Shown: positions 33,658 to 43,638, counted from the stretch's first letter. The stretch is 64,000 nt of DNA from an uncultured Clostridia bacterium (GCA_937896665.1 CALBNS010000087.1:1-64000), one strand, 5' to 3'. Numbers and translations: made by a program. The notes: generated from the sequence alone by a model not told the origin.

Positions 33658-36600
33658 ATGAAAAAGACATGGAAGAAAATAGCATGCATGTTGCTTGCAG
33701 CGACAATGATAATGCCACAATTTCCATCAATGACTGCCAAAGCAGATGATACAGAAACGATCGCTAATTTGGCAAAAGGAAAAAGAGTAGAAGCAAGTGC
33801 AGAATACTCTACTATGCCAGCGTCAAATGCGGTTGATGGGAAAGATAACACTCGTTGGTCAAGCGAAGCAAGTGCACCACAATGGCTGAAAGTAGATTTA
33901 GGTGCAGAATCTACCATCACAGGGTTTAGAGTGGCAACTGAAAATGTTGATGCACAAAAAATTGGACAATTCAAAATTGAAGGATCTAATGATGGCTCTC
34001 AATATACGGAGATTTATCAGTCAGAAGATGAGAGTGCAGATGGATTTGCACTAGATTATTCATTCAATCTGGAAAATAGAGTGAATTATCGTTATGTAAA
34101 AGTTACAATTCAAAAATTAGCACAGGGAGCATATCCGAGTGTATCTCTTCGCGAGTTTGAAGTTTTAGGTGTAGCACAAGAAGTTTCCAATCCGGAAACA
34201 GATAACCTTGCACTTGGAAAGACTGCAATAGCAAGTTCTATCGAGGCTGATTCTGTAAGGGCAAGTAATGCCACAGATGGTGATACTACAAGCAGAAGTT
34301 CCCGTTGGGGAAGTAATAGAGGAGATGCCCCGCATTGGATTTATGTAGATCTTGGTGCAACTAAAGAAATTAAAACTGTGAGAATTTTCTGGGAGAACAG
34401 AAAGGCAACTGCTTATGAAATTCAAATTAGTGATACTGCAGCAGATGGCAGTTGGACAACAGTAAAGACAGTTGCTGATAGACCGGCGAAAGTGAAGGAC
34501 ACGATTGTTTTAGATGAAGTGAAACAAGCACGCTATGTGCGTTTATATATTAATTCATTTACAGCAGAAGACCCGGATGGTGGAGTGCTATGGAACACTG
34601 TTTCTATTTATGAGATGGAAGTATACAGCGGTGTTCTTGTAGAGGAAGAACCAGATGAAATTATTGTAGATACTCCTGTAAAGGGCGATAAGAAATTAAA
34701 AGTCAATATTCCTAAGAGGGCAGGATATACAATTACATATAATGGTACAGATTACGAACAGGTTGTAGACCGTGACCTCACAATCTATGAGCCAATCGTA
34801 GATACAACTGTAAATGTCTCTTTCAAAATTGTAAATGACAACGATGCAGCAGATTATTCATTTGAAGAAGTTGCTGTTACAATTCCTGGTAAATATACAC
34901 AGGCAGCAGGCGACAATGCAGCTCCTACAGTACTTCCAGAATTAAGAGAATGGAAAGGCGCCACAGGAAACTTTGCAATTTCTGATTCTTCAAGAATCGT
35001 AATCGCAGACAATGCATTAAAAGATATGGCAGATGTATTTGCTGCAGATTATAAAGAAATTACAGGAAAAAATATCCAAGTTGTTACAGGTGAAGCAAAT
35101 GAGGGAGATTTCTATTTTGCATTAACAACAGACAAGTCTCAAGGCCTTCAAGATGAAGGATACATCATGGAAATTGGTGATAAAGTAACTGTAGAAGCAG
35201 AAACAACAACAGGTGCTTTCTGGGCTACAAGAACAATCCTTCAGGCATTAAAAGGCAGTGAAGATAATACAATTCCAAAGGGAATCACAAGGGATTATCC
35301 ATTATACAAAGTGCGTGGTTATATTCTCGATGCCGGTCGTAAGACATTTACAATGAATCAGTTAGAACAGATTGTAAAACAAATGGCATGGTATAAGATG
35401 AATGATTTTCAGGTACATTTGAATGATAACCTGATTCCATTAGAGAACTATTCCAAAGCCGGAAAAGATCCTATGGAAGCATATTCAGGTTTCCGCTTGG
35501 AATCAGATATTAAAGAAGGCGGAAATAATGGCCTTAATAAAGCAGATTTAACAAGTACAGATGTATTCTATACAAAAGAAGAATTTAAGAATCTGATTAA
35601 AGAAGCAAGAGTACAGGGTGTAAATATTGTTCCTGAAATTGATACACCAGCGCACTCTCTGGCACTTACAAAAGTAAGACCGGATTTACGTCATGGAACA
35701 TGGGGACGTGATAATGACCATTTGAATCTCACATCAAAATATGATGACAGTGTAGCTTTTGTAAAGAGTATTTTTGATGAATATATGGGTTCAGATCTTT
35801 CTGATCCTGTATTTGATAAACAAACAACTATACATGTAGGTGCTGATGAATACTCAGCAGATGGAAATGCATATCGCCGTTTCTGTAATGATATGCTTGC
35901 GTATGTACAGAATAGTGGACGTACAGCTCGTATCTGGGGAAGTCTCTCTTCTATTAAAGGTAACGTAGATGTTACAAGTGAAGGTGTACAGATGAACCTT
36001 TGGAACTTCGGATGGGCGAACATGGACAAGATGTACGAAGAAGGTTTTGATTTGATCAACTGTAATGATGGAAACTATTACATTGTACCTAATGCAGGAT
36101 ATTATTATGATTATTTAAATGCAGGTACCATGTATAACTTAAATATCAACAGCATTGGCGGAGTGACAATTCCGGCTGGTGATAAACAGATGATTGGTGG
36201 AGCATTTGCTGTATGGAATGATATGACTGATTATCTGGACAATGGTGTCAGCGAGTATGATGTATATGACCGATTCAATGACAGTCTTGGTCTTTTCGCA
36301 GCAAAACTCTGGGGCAAAGGTTCTATGTCTTTAGCACAGGCTCAGGAAGTAAGTGATGTAATGGGTGATGCACCTAATACAAACTTTGGTTATGAAGTGA
36401 AAGCTGACGAAGATGGCAAGATTGCTGAGTTCACAGCAGAAACAATGGAAACAGTTGACGGTGTAAACTGCGCAGTTGAAACTGTTGATTACAAAGAAGC
36501 TCTTAAATTAAATGGAGAAGAAAGCTATGTAGAAACAGGACTTGAAACAGTTGGTCTTGGAAATAGCTTACGTGTAAAAGTGAAACGTACAAGTGATAGC

Positions 36601-38451
36601 AAAGATGAACAAATCCTATTTGAATCTCCATATGGAAGCATCAAAGCAGTTCAAGGAGAATCAGGTAAAGTTGGTATCACAAGAGAAAACTTCGATTATT
36701 CATTCAACTATGAACTTCCTGTAAACGAGTGGGTTGAGTTAGAATTCAAGAACGAAATCAAAGTAGTTGAACTTTATGTAAATGGTGTCTTAGTAGATAC
36801 ACTTGGCGATGGTGAAAAGATTGAAGGCAGACCAATGCTTGCTACATGCATGTTCCCAGTTGAAAGAGTGGGTAGTGAAACAAATGCATTTATAGGATAT
36901 GTGACAGATGTACGTATTGGTAGGGATGCAGAATACAATTCAACAATGGAATTAGACTATGCGGTATGGGTTGCTGAAACATTACTTGAAAAGAATGCAA
37001 ATGCAGAATTAACAGCATTAGTAGCAGAAGCAAAAGAAGCAATCAATACATTTGTTCCTGATATGGAAGAAGTTGAATCATTGACGGCTTCTATTACAGC
37101 AATTATTGAAGCAACTGAGTATGACCAAGCGAACTACGATAGACTAGAAGCATACAAATCTCAGATTCCAAGTGATTTATCTATGTTTACTGAAGAATCT
37201 GTAGCAGTATTAAACTCTGCTCTTGCTAGTGTAAAATATGACCTTCCATCTGCAATGCAGAATCGTGTAGATAGTTATGAAGCAACATTAGCAAATGCAT
37301 TATTACAGTTAGAAGTGAAAGCGGCGGGTAATGCAAACTATGTTGATAATGCCAATTTAAAAGCAACAGCTTCTTCATATCAGGATGCCAGTGCAGCACC
37401 TGACAAGGCTATTGATAATGATCCAACTACGATGTGGCATCAGGAATGGGCTAATACAACTGCAAGACATTGGATTGATTTTGAAATCAATGAATTGACG
37501 GCAATCAATGGAATTACTTATGTCCCTCGTTCAGGCGGCGGAAATGGTAACCTTCAAAAATACACAATTGCAGTCAGCAAAGATCATGGCAGCACATACC
37601 AAGATATCAAAACTGGATCGTTAGCAAGCAATGGCGATACAAAAGTAATTGAATTTGATACAACAGAAGTTTCAAATGTAAGAATTTATTTTGACCAGGC
37701 AGTAGGAGGAAATGCCTCTGCAGCAGAAGTGAAAATACACTTGGCGCATGTCGAGCCAGATATTGCTGGATTAAATAGCATAATTGATGAGGCAGAAACT
37801 GTGAAGAAGGGTAATTATACAGAGGATTCTTGGAACGAGCTGCAGAATGCAATCGATGACGCAAAACGTATGGCAGCTGATTCAAATGTTGATGCAGAAG
37901 CAGTTGAAGTAATGAAACGTGAATTAGCTAAGAAAATGGTTTCATTACAATTAAATGCAGTGGTATATGCAGATGAAGAACAATTAGGGGAATTGCAAGA
38001 ATTTGCTGCAAGCAGCTTGGATGAAGAAAAGTATAAGCCAGAAGATGTGGCTGCATTTAAAGCGCTGCAGAATTCAGTCAAAGATGTATTAAAAGGCAAA
38101 GTAACTGCAGAGGCAGCAACGAAATTATTGAGAGATATTGAAGCATTAATGTATGAAATGAAACCAATAGAAAAACCGGCTGAACCTGGAGATACAGACA
38201 AACCTGGGGACACAGAAAAGCCTGGAGACACAGAAAAGCCTGGAGACACAGAAAAGCCTGGGGATACAGAAAAACCTGGAGATAAGAATGATCCGGCAGA
38301 TAAAGACAATTCGACAGAAAAAAAAGATCCGGCACAAACGGATAACGGTTCTGCACAGACAGGTGATACAACAACAGTATTACTGTGGATGGTATTAGCT
38401 ATGGCAGCAACAGTGGTTGTTCTTTTTGCGAAGAAAAAAAGAGTAAGTTAA
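33658..38451 (+). CDS. Cell-wall-anchored GH20 glycosidase (hexosaminidase/lacto-N-biosidase-like)
   Basis: 1,597 residues from ATG 33658 (signal peptide cut after TAKA, near 30). In order: two F5/8-type C (CBM32) modules (about 35-172, 182-330), a linker, the GH20 N-terminal domain (about 420-540), the GH20 barrel (about 547-900) with catalytic pair Asp729-Glu730 in HVGADEYS, a laminin-G-like domain (about 920-1095), a helical stretch, a third CBM32 (about 1226-1370), FIVAR-like helices, PGDTEK repeats (1510-1539) and AQTGD (Gln1567-Gly1569), hydrophobic helix and KKKR, a variant sortase signal. It should release terminal hexosamine or lacto-N-biose from milk or mucin glycans at the cell surface. 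Substrate unproven. Confidence 0.88.
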   Translation: MKKTWKKIACMLLAATMIMPQFPSMTAKADDTETIANLAKGKRVEASAEYSTMPASNAVDGKDNTRWSSEASAPQWLKVDLGAESTITGFRVATENVDAQKIGQFKIEGSNDGSQYTEIYQSEDESADGFALDYSFNLENRVNYRYVKVTIQKLAQGAYPSVSLREFEVLGVAQEVSNPETDNLALGKTAIASSIEADSVRASNATDGDTTSRSSRWGSNRGDAPHWIYVDLGATKEIKTVRIFWENRKATAYEIQISDTAADGSWTTVKTVADRPAKVKDTIVLDEVKQARYVRLYINSFTAEDPDGGVLWNTVSIYEMEVYSGVLVEEEPDEIIVDTPVKGDKKLKVNIPKRAGYTITYNGTDYEQVVDRDLTIYEPIVDTTVNVSFKIVNDNDAADYSFEEVAVTIPGKYTQAAGDNAAPTVLPELREWKGATGNFAISDSSRIVIADNALKDMADVFAADYKEITGKNIQVVTGEANEGDFYFALTTDKSQGLQDEGYIMEIGDKVTVEAETTTGAFWATRTILQALKGSEDNTIPKGITRDYPLYKVRGYILDAGRKTFTMNQLEQIVKQMAWYKMNDFQVHLNDNLIPLENYSKAGKDPMEAYSGFRLESDIKEGGNNGLNKADLTSTDVFYTKEEFKNLIKEARVQGVNIVPEIDTPAHSLALTKVRPDLRHGTWGRDNDHLNLTSKYDDSVAFVKSIFDEYMGSDLSDPVFDKQTTIHVGADEYSADGNAYRRFCNDMLAYVQNSGRTARIWGSLSSIKGNVDVTSEGVQMNLWNFGWANMDKMYEEGFDLINCNDGNYYIVPNAGYYYDYLNAGTMYNLNINSIGGVTIPAGDKQMIGGAFAVWNDMTDYLDNGVSEYDVYDRFNDSLGLFAAKLWGKGSMSLAQAQEVSDVMGDAPNTNFGYEVKADEDGKIAEFTAETMETVDGVNCAVETVDYKEALKLNGEESYVETGLETVGLGNSLRVKVKRTSDSKDEQILFESPYGSIKAVQGESGKVGITRENFDYSFNYELPVNEWVELEFKNEIKVVELYVNGVLVDTLGDGEKIEGRPMLATCMFPVERVGSETNAFIGYVTDVRIGRDAEYNSTMELDYAVWVAETLLEKNANAELTALVAEAKEAINTFVPDMEEVESLTASITAIIEATEYDQANYDRLEAYKSQIPSDLSMFTEESVAVLNSALASVKYDLPSAMQNRVDSYEATLANALLQLEVKAAGNANYVDNANLKATASSYQDASAAPDKAIDNDPTTMWHQEWANTTARHWIDFEINELTAINGITYVPRSGGGNGNLQKYTIAVSKDHGSTYQDIKTGSLASNGDTKVIEFDTTEVSNVRIYFDQAVGGNASAAEVKIHLAHVEPDIAGLNSIIDEAETVKKGNYTEDSWNELQNAIDDAKRMAADSNVDAEAVEVMKRELAKKMVSLQLNAVVYADEEQLGELQEFAASSLDEEKYKPEDVAAFKALQNSVKDVLKGKVTAEAATKLLRDIEALMYEMKPIEKPAEPGDTDKPGDTEKPGDTEKPGDTEKPGDTEKPGDKNDPADKDNSTEKKDPAQTDNGSAQTGDTTTVLLWMVLAMAATVVVLFAKKKRVS
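38185..38274 (+). repeat. Tandem 18-bp repeats encoding PGDT(E/D)K
   Basis: Five consecutive in-frame 18-bp units (CCTGGAGACACAGAAAAG and close variants) encode a proline-rich wall-spanning spacer of the GH20 protein. Copy number is likely to vary by slippage. Confidence 0.9.
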
Positions 38452-38480
38452 TAAAAAAGAATTGACTTTTTAGTCGGCAG

Positions 38481-38518
38481 CAGGGACGTAGTTCTTTGAG
38501 AATTACGTCCCTGTTTTT
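38481..38518 (+). terminator. GH20 gene terminator
   Basis: CAGGGACGTAGTTCT (38481-38495) pairs with AGAATTACGTCCCTG (38499-38513), one mismatch, then T5. Confidence 0.92.
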
Positions 38519-38567
38519 ACGTAGACGAATAGTAATTGTTAAAATTATAAAAAATATATAAACATGG

Positions 38568-38596
38568 TTGACAAACAAAAAACATGGTGTTATCTT
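38568..38596 (+). promoter_or_regulatory. Heat-shock operon promoter
   Basis: TTGACA (38568-38573), 17 bp, TATCTT (38591-38596), directly upstream of the CIRCE element. Confidence 0.8.
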
Positions 38597-38611
38597 AATA
38601 ACCGTAAGGTG

Positions 38612-38638
38612 TTAGCACTCAAAAACATGGAGTGCTAA
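38612..38638 (+). promoter_or_regulatory. CIRCE operator
   Basis: Exact TTAGCACTC-N9-GAGTGCTAA, the HrcA binding site, 24 bp before hrcA. HrcA with GroEL help represses the operon until heat stress. Confidence 0.98.
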
Positions 38639-38662
38639 TAAAACAAAAGAGGGAGGGTGAAC

Positions 38663-39706
38663 ATGAAACTGAATCAAGAGTTGGATGGTCGCAAGAAGAA
38701 GATTTTGCAGACGATTATCAAAACTTATTTAGAGACTGGTGAACCGGTAGGCTCCAGAACCATTTCAAAATATGCGGATTTGAATCTTAGTTCAGCAACG
38801 ATTCGTAATGAGATGGCCGACTTAGAAGATTTAGGATATATTATTCAGCCTCACACTTCTGCAGGTCGCATCCCATCGGATATAGGGTATCGATGGTATG
38901 TGGATATGCTGATGGAAGAAAAAGAGCAGGAAGTCACCGAAATGCGTGAACAGATGCTTCAGAAAGCAGATAAGATGGATCAACTGTTGAAGCAGGCAGC
39001 CAAAGTATTGGCGGTTAATACCAACTATGCAACAATGATTTCAGCTCCGGTCTATCATAGAAACAGGTTAAAATTCATTCAATTATCTCAGGTTGACGCA
39101 GAACAGATAATTGCGGTCATTGTGATGGAAGGCAATATCATTAAGAACAAGATTGTTACGGTGGAAGAGCCACTCAGTAATGAAAACTTACTAAAACTGA
39201 ATATGCTTTTGAATACGAATTTGAATGGAGTTGCAGTTGATGAAATCAATCTTGGTATGATTACCAGACTGAAAGAGCAGGCTGGCATTCACAGCGGTGT
39301 CATAAGTGATGTGTTAGATGCTGTAGCAGCTACAATTCAACATGACAATGATTTGGAAATTTATACTAGCGGTGCGACGAATGTATTCAAGTATCCGGAA
39401 TTAAGCGACAGTCAGAGTGCTCGGGAGATTATCAATGCATTTGAGGAAAAGCAGCAGCTTGCTGAGATTGTAAATCAGACGCTTTCTCAAGAAGAGAACC
39501 GAGGAATTCAAGTATATATTGGTAATGAAGCACCGGTGCATACCATGAAAGATTGCAGTGTTGTGACTGCCACTTATGAATTGGGAGAAGGAATGCAGGG
39601 AACGATAGGAATTATCGGACCTAAGCGAATGGATTATGAGAATGTAATGAAGACTCTGAAAACTCTGATGGTAGAGTTGGATGAGATATTCCATAGAGAA
39701 CATTAG
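38663..39706 (+). CDS. hrcA: Heat-inducible transcription repressor HrcA
   Basis: 347 residues from ATG 38663 (GGGAGG 6 bases upstream; the in-frame GTG at 38657 abuts that site). N-terminal winged helix (TYLETGEPVGSRTISKY, LSSATIRNEMADLEDLGYI, PHTSAGRIPSDIGYRWYVD) binds CIRCE; the GAF-like middle and inserted domain complete the protein. First gene of the chaperone operon it controls. Confidence 0.97.
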   Translation: MKLNQELDGRKKKILQTIIKTYLETGEPVGSRTISKYADLNLSSATIRNEMADLEDLGYIIQPHTSAGRIPSDIGYRWYVDMLMEEKEQEVTEMREQMLQKADKMDQLLKQAAKVLAVNTNYATMISAPVYHRNRLKFIQLSQVDAEQIIAVIVMEGNIIKNKIVTVEEPLSNENLLKLNMLLNTNLNGVAVDEINLGMITRLKEQAGIHSGVISDVLDAVAATIQHDNDLEIYTSGATNVFKYPELSDSQSAREIINAFEEKQQLAEIVNQTLSQEENRGIQVYIGNEAPVHTMKDCSVVTATYELGEGMQGTIGIIGPKRMDYENVMKTLKTLMVELDEIFHREH

Positions 39707-39723
39707 AAAGGTGGAAGGATCCA

Positions 39724-40371
39724 TTGGAAAAAAGTAAGGAAGAAATGATAAAAGAAGCTGTAGAAGAAGCAAAAAAAGCAGTACAGACAGCAGAAGAACA
39801 CGAAGAAGAAGTTCAGGATGTTCAGGAAACTGAAGTGACAGATGATGAGTCTGTGACAGAAGCTCTGGAAACGGACAGCGCAGAAGATGAGAAATCAGAA
39901 AAGAAGAAGCTGTTTAACCGTAAGCCAAAGAAAGACAAAAAAGATGAGCAGATTGAAGACTTGACAGATAAGCTCACAAGACAGATGGCAGAATTTGATA
40001 ACTACCGTAAACGTACAGAAAAAGAAAAATCTTCTATGTATGAAATCGGCGCAAAAAGTGTTATCGAAAAATTACTACCAGTGGTAGATAATTTTGAAAG
40101 AGGTCTTATAGCAGTTCCAGAAGAAAAACGAGAAGATTCTTTTGTAACCGGAATGGAGATGGTTTACAAGCAGATTATGACAATGTTTGAAACAATTGGT
40201 GTAAAACCAATCGAGACAGTAGGACAGGAATTCAACCCGGATTTACACAATGCAGTAATGCATGTGGAAGATGAAAATGTTGGTGAGAATATTATCGTGG
40301 AAGAATTCCAAAAGGGATATACTTACAAAGACAGCGTAGTAAGATATAGCATGGTAAAAGTAGCAAACTAG
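39724..40371 (+). CDS. grpE: DnaK nucleotide-exchange factor GrpE
   Basis: 215 residues, starting at TTG 39724 (GGTGGAAGGA upstream; no ATG in place). A long acidic, glutamate-rich N-terminal arm (1-60), a basic patch, the coiled coil (LTRQMAEFDNYRKRTEKEK) and the C-terminal beta domain (VEEFQKGYTYKDSVVRYSMV). Releases ADP from DnaK. The weak start codon may hold GrpE below DnaK levels. Confidence 0.96.
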   Translation: MEKSKEEMIKEAVEEAKKAVQTAEEHEEEVQDVQETEVTDDESVTEALETDSAEDEKSEKKKLFNRKPKKDKKDEQIEDLTDKLTRQMAEFDNYRKRTEKEKSSMYEIGAKSVIEKLLPVVDNFERGLIAVPEEKREDSFVTGMEMVYKQIMTMFETIGVKPIETVGQEFNPDLHNAVMHVEDENVGENIIVEEFQKGYTYKDSVVRYSMVKVAN

Positions 40372-40424
40372 GCAAAGCCGAGCTTAATGTAATGAATTTT
40401 ATATAAAAACAGGAGGATTTAGTT

Positions 40425-42290
40425 ATGGGAAAAATTATTGGTATTGACTTAGGAACAACAAACAGCTGTGTAGCCGTTATGGAAGGTGGACAGCCAACAG
40501 TAATCGCTAATACAGAAGGAGCAAGAACAACTCCATCTGTTGTAGCATTCACAAAGACAGGAGAGCGTTTAGTTGGTGAACCTGCAAAACGTCAGGCAGT
40601 AACTAATGCAGACAAAACAATTTCTTCAATCAAAAGAGAAATGGGTAGTGATCATAAAGTAACAATTGATGATAAGAAATATTCTCCACAAGAAATTTCT
40701 GCAATGATTCTTCAAAAGTTAAAAGCAGATGCAGAAGGATATCTTGGAGAAAAAGTAACAGAAGCTGTTATCACGGTACCTGCTTACTTCAATGATGCTC
40801 AGCGTCAAGCTACAAAAGATGCAGGTAAGATTGCCGGTCTTGATGTAAAACGTATCATTAACGAACCAACAGCGGCTGCTTTAGCATATGGTCTTGATAA
40901 TGAAAAAGAGCAGAAAATCATGGTATATGACTTAGGTGGCGGTACATTTGACGTATCTATTATTGAAATCGGTGAAGGTGTTATCGAAGTATTATCTACA
41001 GCAGGTAACAACAGGCTCGGTGGCGATGACTTTGACCAGAAAATCGTAGACTATATCGTAGCTGATTTCAAAGCAGCAAACGGTGTAGACTTATCAGCAG
41101 ATAAGATGGCGCTTCAGAGAGTAAAAGAGGCAGCAGAAAAAGCGAAAAAGGAACTTTCAGCTGCAACTACAACAAACATTAACCTGCCATTTATCAGTAT
41201 GAATGTTTCAGGTCCACTTCACTTAGATATGAACCTGACAAGAGCAAAATTTGATGAATTGACACATGACCTTGTGGAAAAAACTGCGGAACCTGTAACA
41301 AGAGCACTTTCTGATGCAGGACTTTCAGCTTCTGAACTTGGTCAGGTATTGTTAGTAGGTGGTTCAACACGTATTCCGGCAGTACAGGATAAAGTAAGAC
41401 AATTGACAGGAAAAGAACCAAGTAAATCATTAAACCCAGATGAATGTGTTGCTTTAGGAGCATCTGTTCAGGGTGGTAAATTAGCCGGAGATGCTGGCGC
41501 AGGCGATATTTTATTGCTTGATGTAACTCCTCTTTCATTATCAATTGAGACAATGGGTGGTGTTGCTACAAGATTAATCGAGAGAAACACAACAATTCCT
41601 ACAAAGAAGAGTCAGATTTTCTCTACAGCAGCAGATAATCAATCAGCAGTAGATATTCATGTAGTTCAAGGTGAAAGACAATTTGCAAGAGACAATAAGA
41701 CACTTGGACAATTCAGACTTGATGGAATTGCTCCAGCTCCACGTGGAATCCCTCAGATTGAAGTAACATTCGATATTGATGCGAACGGTATTGTAAATGT
41801 TTCTGCAAAAGATTTGGGAACAGGAAAAGAACAACATATTACAATAACAGCTGGTTCTAATATGTCTGATGCTGATATTGAGAAAGCAGTGAAAGAAGCT
41901 GCAGAATTTGAAGCTCAAGATAAGAAACGTAAAGAAGCAATCGACGCAAGAAATGATGCAGACGCAATGGTATTCCAGACAGAGAAAGCATTGAATGAAG
42001 TTGGTGATAAGATTGATGCTTCAGAAAAGGCAGCTGTAGAAGCTGACATTCAGGCATTAAAAGATGTTCTTGCACAATCTACTCCAGATACAATGACGGA
42101 TGCACAGGTAGAAGAGATCAAAGCAGGAAAAGAAAAATTAATGACAAGTGCACAGGCATTATTCACAAAGATGTATGAACAGGCAGGCGCTGCAGCAGGA
42201 GCACAAGGTGGTCCAACACCAAATGCTGGTCCAGCTCCAGAAGGATTTGACGGAGATGATGTTGTAGACGGAGATTACAGAGAAGTATAA
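40425..42290 (+). CDS. dnaK: Chaperone DnaK (Hsp70)
   Basis: 621 residues. ATPase domain 1-360 (GIDLGTTNSCVAVMEGG, VYDLGGGTFDVSI, LVGGSTRIPAV), linker DILLLDVTPLSLSIET, substrate-binding domain and a lid ending in a Gly/Ala/Pro-rich tail GDDVVDGDYREV. AGGAGG lies 9 bases before the ATG. Codon use is cleaner than neighbours, as for a highly expressed gene. Confidence 0.99.
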   Translation: MGKIIGIDLGTTNSCVAVMEGGQPTVIANTEGARTTPSVVAFTKTGERLVGEPAKRQAVTNADKTISSIKREMGSDHKVTIDDKKYSPQEISAMILQKLKADAEGYLGEKVTEAVITVPAYFNDAQRQATKDAGKIAGLDVKRIINEPTAAALAYGLDNEKEQKIMVYDLGGGTFDVSIIEIGEGVIEVLSTAGNNRLGGDDFDQKIVDYIVADFKAANGVDLSADKMALQRVKEAAEKAKKELSAATTTNINLPFISMNVSGPLHLDMNLTRAKFDELTHDLVEKTAEPVTRALSDAGLSASELGQVLLVGGSTRIPAVQDKVRQLTGKEPSKSLNPDECVALGASVQGGKLAGDAGAGDILLLDVTPLSLSIETMGGVATRLIERNTTIPTKKSQIFSTAADNQSAVDIHVVQGERQFARDNKTLGQFRLDGIAPAPRGIPQIEVTFDIDANGIVNVSAKDLGTGKEQHITITAGSNMSDADIEKAVKEAAEFEAQDKKRKEAIDARNDADAMVFQTEKALNEVGDKIDASEKAAVEADIQALKDVLAQSTPDTMTDAQVEEIKAGKEKLMTSAQALFTKMYEQAGAAAGAQGGPTPNAGPAPEGFDGDDVVDGDYREV

Positions 42291-42333
42291 GCCGTCATTA
42301 GGAAAAGCACACGTGCTTACAGATTATAAATGG

Positions 42334-42369
42334 TTCTGCGGGACCTGAGTGATATCAGGTTTCGCAGAA
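42334..42369 (+). promoter_or_regulatory. Long hairpin between dnaK and dnaJ
   Basis: TTCTGCGGGACCTGA (42334-42348) pairs fully, using two G-U pairs, with TCAGGTTTCGCAGAA (42355-42369). No clean T-run follows, so it may be an mRNA-stability or processing element at the dnaK 3' end. A smaller hairpin (AAGCAC-AC-GTGCTT) precedes it at 42305-42318. Confidence 0.65.
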
Positions 42370-42392
42370 TTTCCTCATTACCACATATCCAT

Positions 42393-42418
42393 AAAAAGGT
42401 TCAATGAACCTTTTTTTT
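42393..42418 (+). terminator. Intra-operon terminator upstream of dnaJ
   Basis: AAAAAGGTTC (42393-42402) and GAACCTTTTT (42406-42415), with T8 ending at 42418, 30 bp before dnaJ. No strong promoter is seen between it and dnaJ, so dnaJ may depend on partial read-through. Confidence 0.75.
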
Positions 42419-42447
42419 CGGAGAAAAAATAGAAAGGCAGAAAAATT

Positions 42448-43626
42448 ATGGCTGAAACAAAAAGAGATTATTATGAAGTGCTCGGGGTCGATAAAAATGC
42501 TGACGACGCAGCACTGAAAAAAGCATATAGAGTGTTGGCCAAAAAATATCATCCGGATGTAAATCCGGGGAATGAAGAGGCGGAGAAGAAGTTTAAAGAA
42601 GCTTCTGAAGCATATGCAGTACTTAGTGACCCGGAAAAAAGACGCAAATATGATCAATTTGGGCATGCGGCATTTGATGGCGGTGCAGGCGGAGCTGGCG
42701 GTTTCGGTGGCTTTGATTTTAGTGGAGCAGATTTTGGTGATATTTTCGGTGATATTTTTGGGGATTTATTCGGTGGATCACGCCGTGGCGGCCGTGGCAA
42801 TTATGGTCCAAGACAAGGTGCCAATATTCGTAAAGGAATCCGAATTACATTTGAAGAGGCCATATTTGGCTGTGAAAAGGAAATAGAGGTTGTGATTAAA
42901 GACCCATGTACCACATGTAACGGAACGGGAGCAAAGCCGGGAACTTCCCCTGAAACATGTCCGAAATGTGGAGGAAAAGGTCAGGTTGTATATACAACAC
43001 AATCATTTTTTGGAACAATGCAGAATGTACAGACATGTTCAGAGTGTAATGGTTCCGGGAAAGTTATCAAAGAAAAATGTTCAGATTGTGGAGGTACAGG
43101 ATATGTATCAACCAAGAAGAAGATTCAGGTTTCAATTCCGGCCGGTATTGATAATGGACAGAGTATACGCATTCGTGAAAAAGGCGAGCCGGGTATCAAC
43201 GGTGGACCAAGAGGCGATTTACTTGTAGAAGTGACTGTGTCAAGACATCCGGTATTTACTCGTCAGGATATGCATATTTTCTCGACTGCACCAATCAGTT
43301 TTGCTCAGGCAACACTGGGTGGCGATGTGAAGATCAAGACTGTGGATGGTGATGTATTATACACGGTGAAACCGGGAACTAAGACTGATACAAAGGTGAG
43401 ATTGAAAGGAAAAGGTGTTCCTTCGCTGCGTAATAAGCAGGTTCGTGGAGACCATTACGTGACTTTGGTAATTCAGACTCCGGAAAAACTGAGTGCCGAG
43501 GCAAAAGAAGCTTTGAGAAAATTTGATGAGCTGACAGGAAATTCTTTGAAGCAGGGTGAGGAAGCGGAGAAGAAGAAAACAAAGAAGAGTTTCATGGATA
43601 AAGTGAAAGAGGCCTTTGAGGATTAA
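42448..43626 (+). CDS. dnaJ: Co-chaperone DnaJ (Hsp40)
   Basis: 392 residues. J domain with HPD in KKYHPDVNPGNEEAEKKF, Gly/Phe-rich linker (about 72-115), four zinc repeats CTTCNGTG, CPKCGGKG, CSECNGSG, CSDCGGTG, and C-terminal substrate domains. Delivers clients to DnaK. Separated from dnaK by tandem hairpins. Confidence 0.98.
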   Translation: MAETKRDYYEVLGVDKNADDAALKKAYRVLAKKYHPDVNPGNEEAEKKFKEASEAYAVLSDPEKRRKYDQFGHAAFDGGAGGAGGFGGFDFSGADFGDIFGDIFGDLFGGSRRGGRGNYGPRQGANIRKGIRITFEEAIFGCEKEIEVVIKDPCTTCNGTGAKPGTSPETCPKCGGKGQVVYTTQSFFGTMQNVQTCSECNGSGKVIKEKCSDCGGTGYVSTKKKIQVSIPAGIDNGQSIRIREKGEPGINGGPRGDLLVEVTVSRHPVFTRQDMHIFSTAPISFAQATLGGDVKIKTVDGDVLYTVKPGTKTDTKVRLKGKGVPSLRNKQVRGDHYVTLVIQTPEKLSAEAKEALRKFDELTGNSLKQGEEAEKKKTKKSFMDKVKEAFED

Positions 43627-43638
43627 TTATGAAACTAT

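Noticed and set aside
37815..38374. Minus-strand open frames opposite the GH20 tail (repetitive Pro/Ser/Gly)
   Set aside because: They are antisense products of the PGDTEK repeat and the flanking coding sequence.
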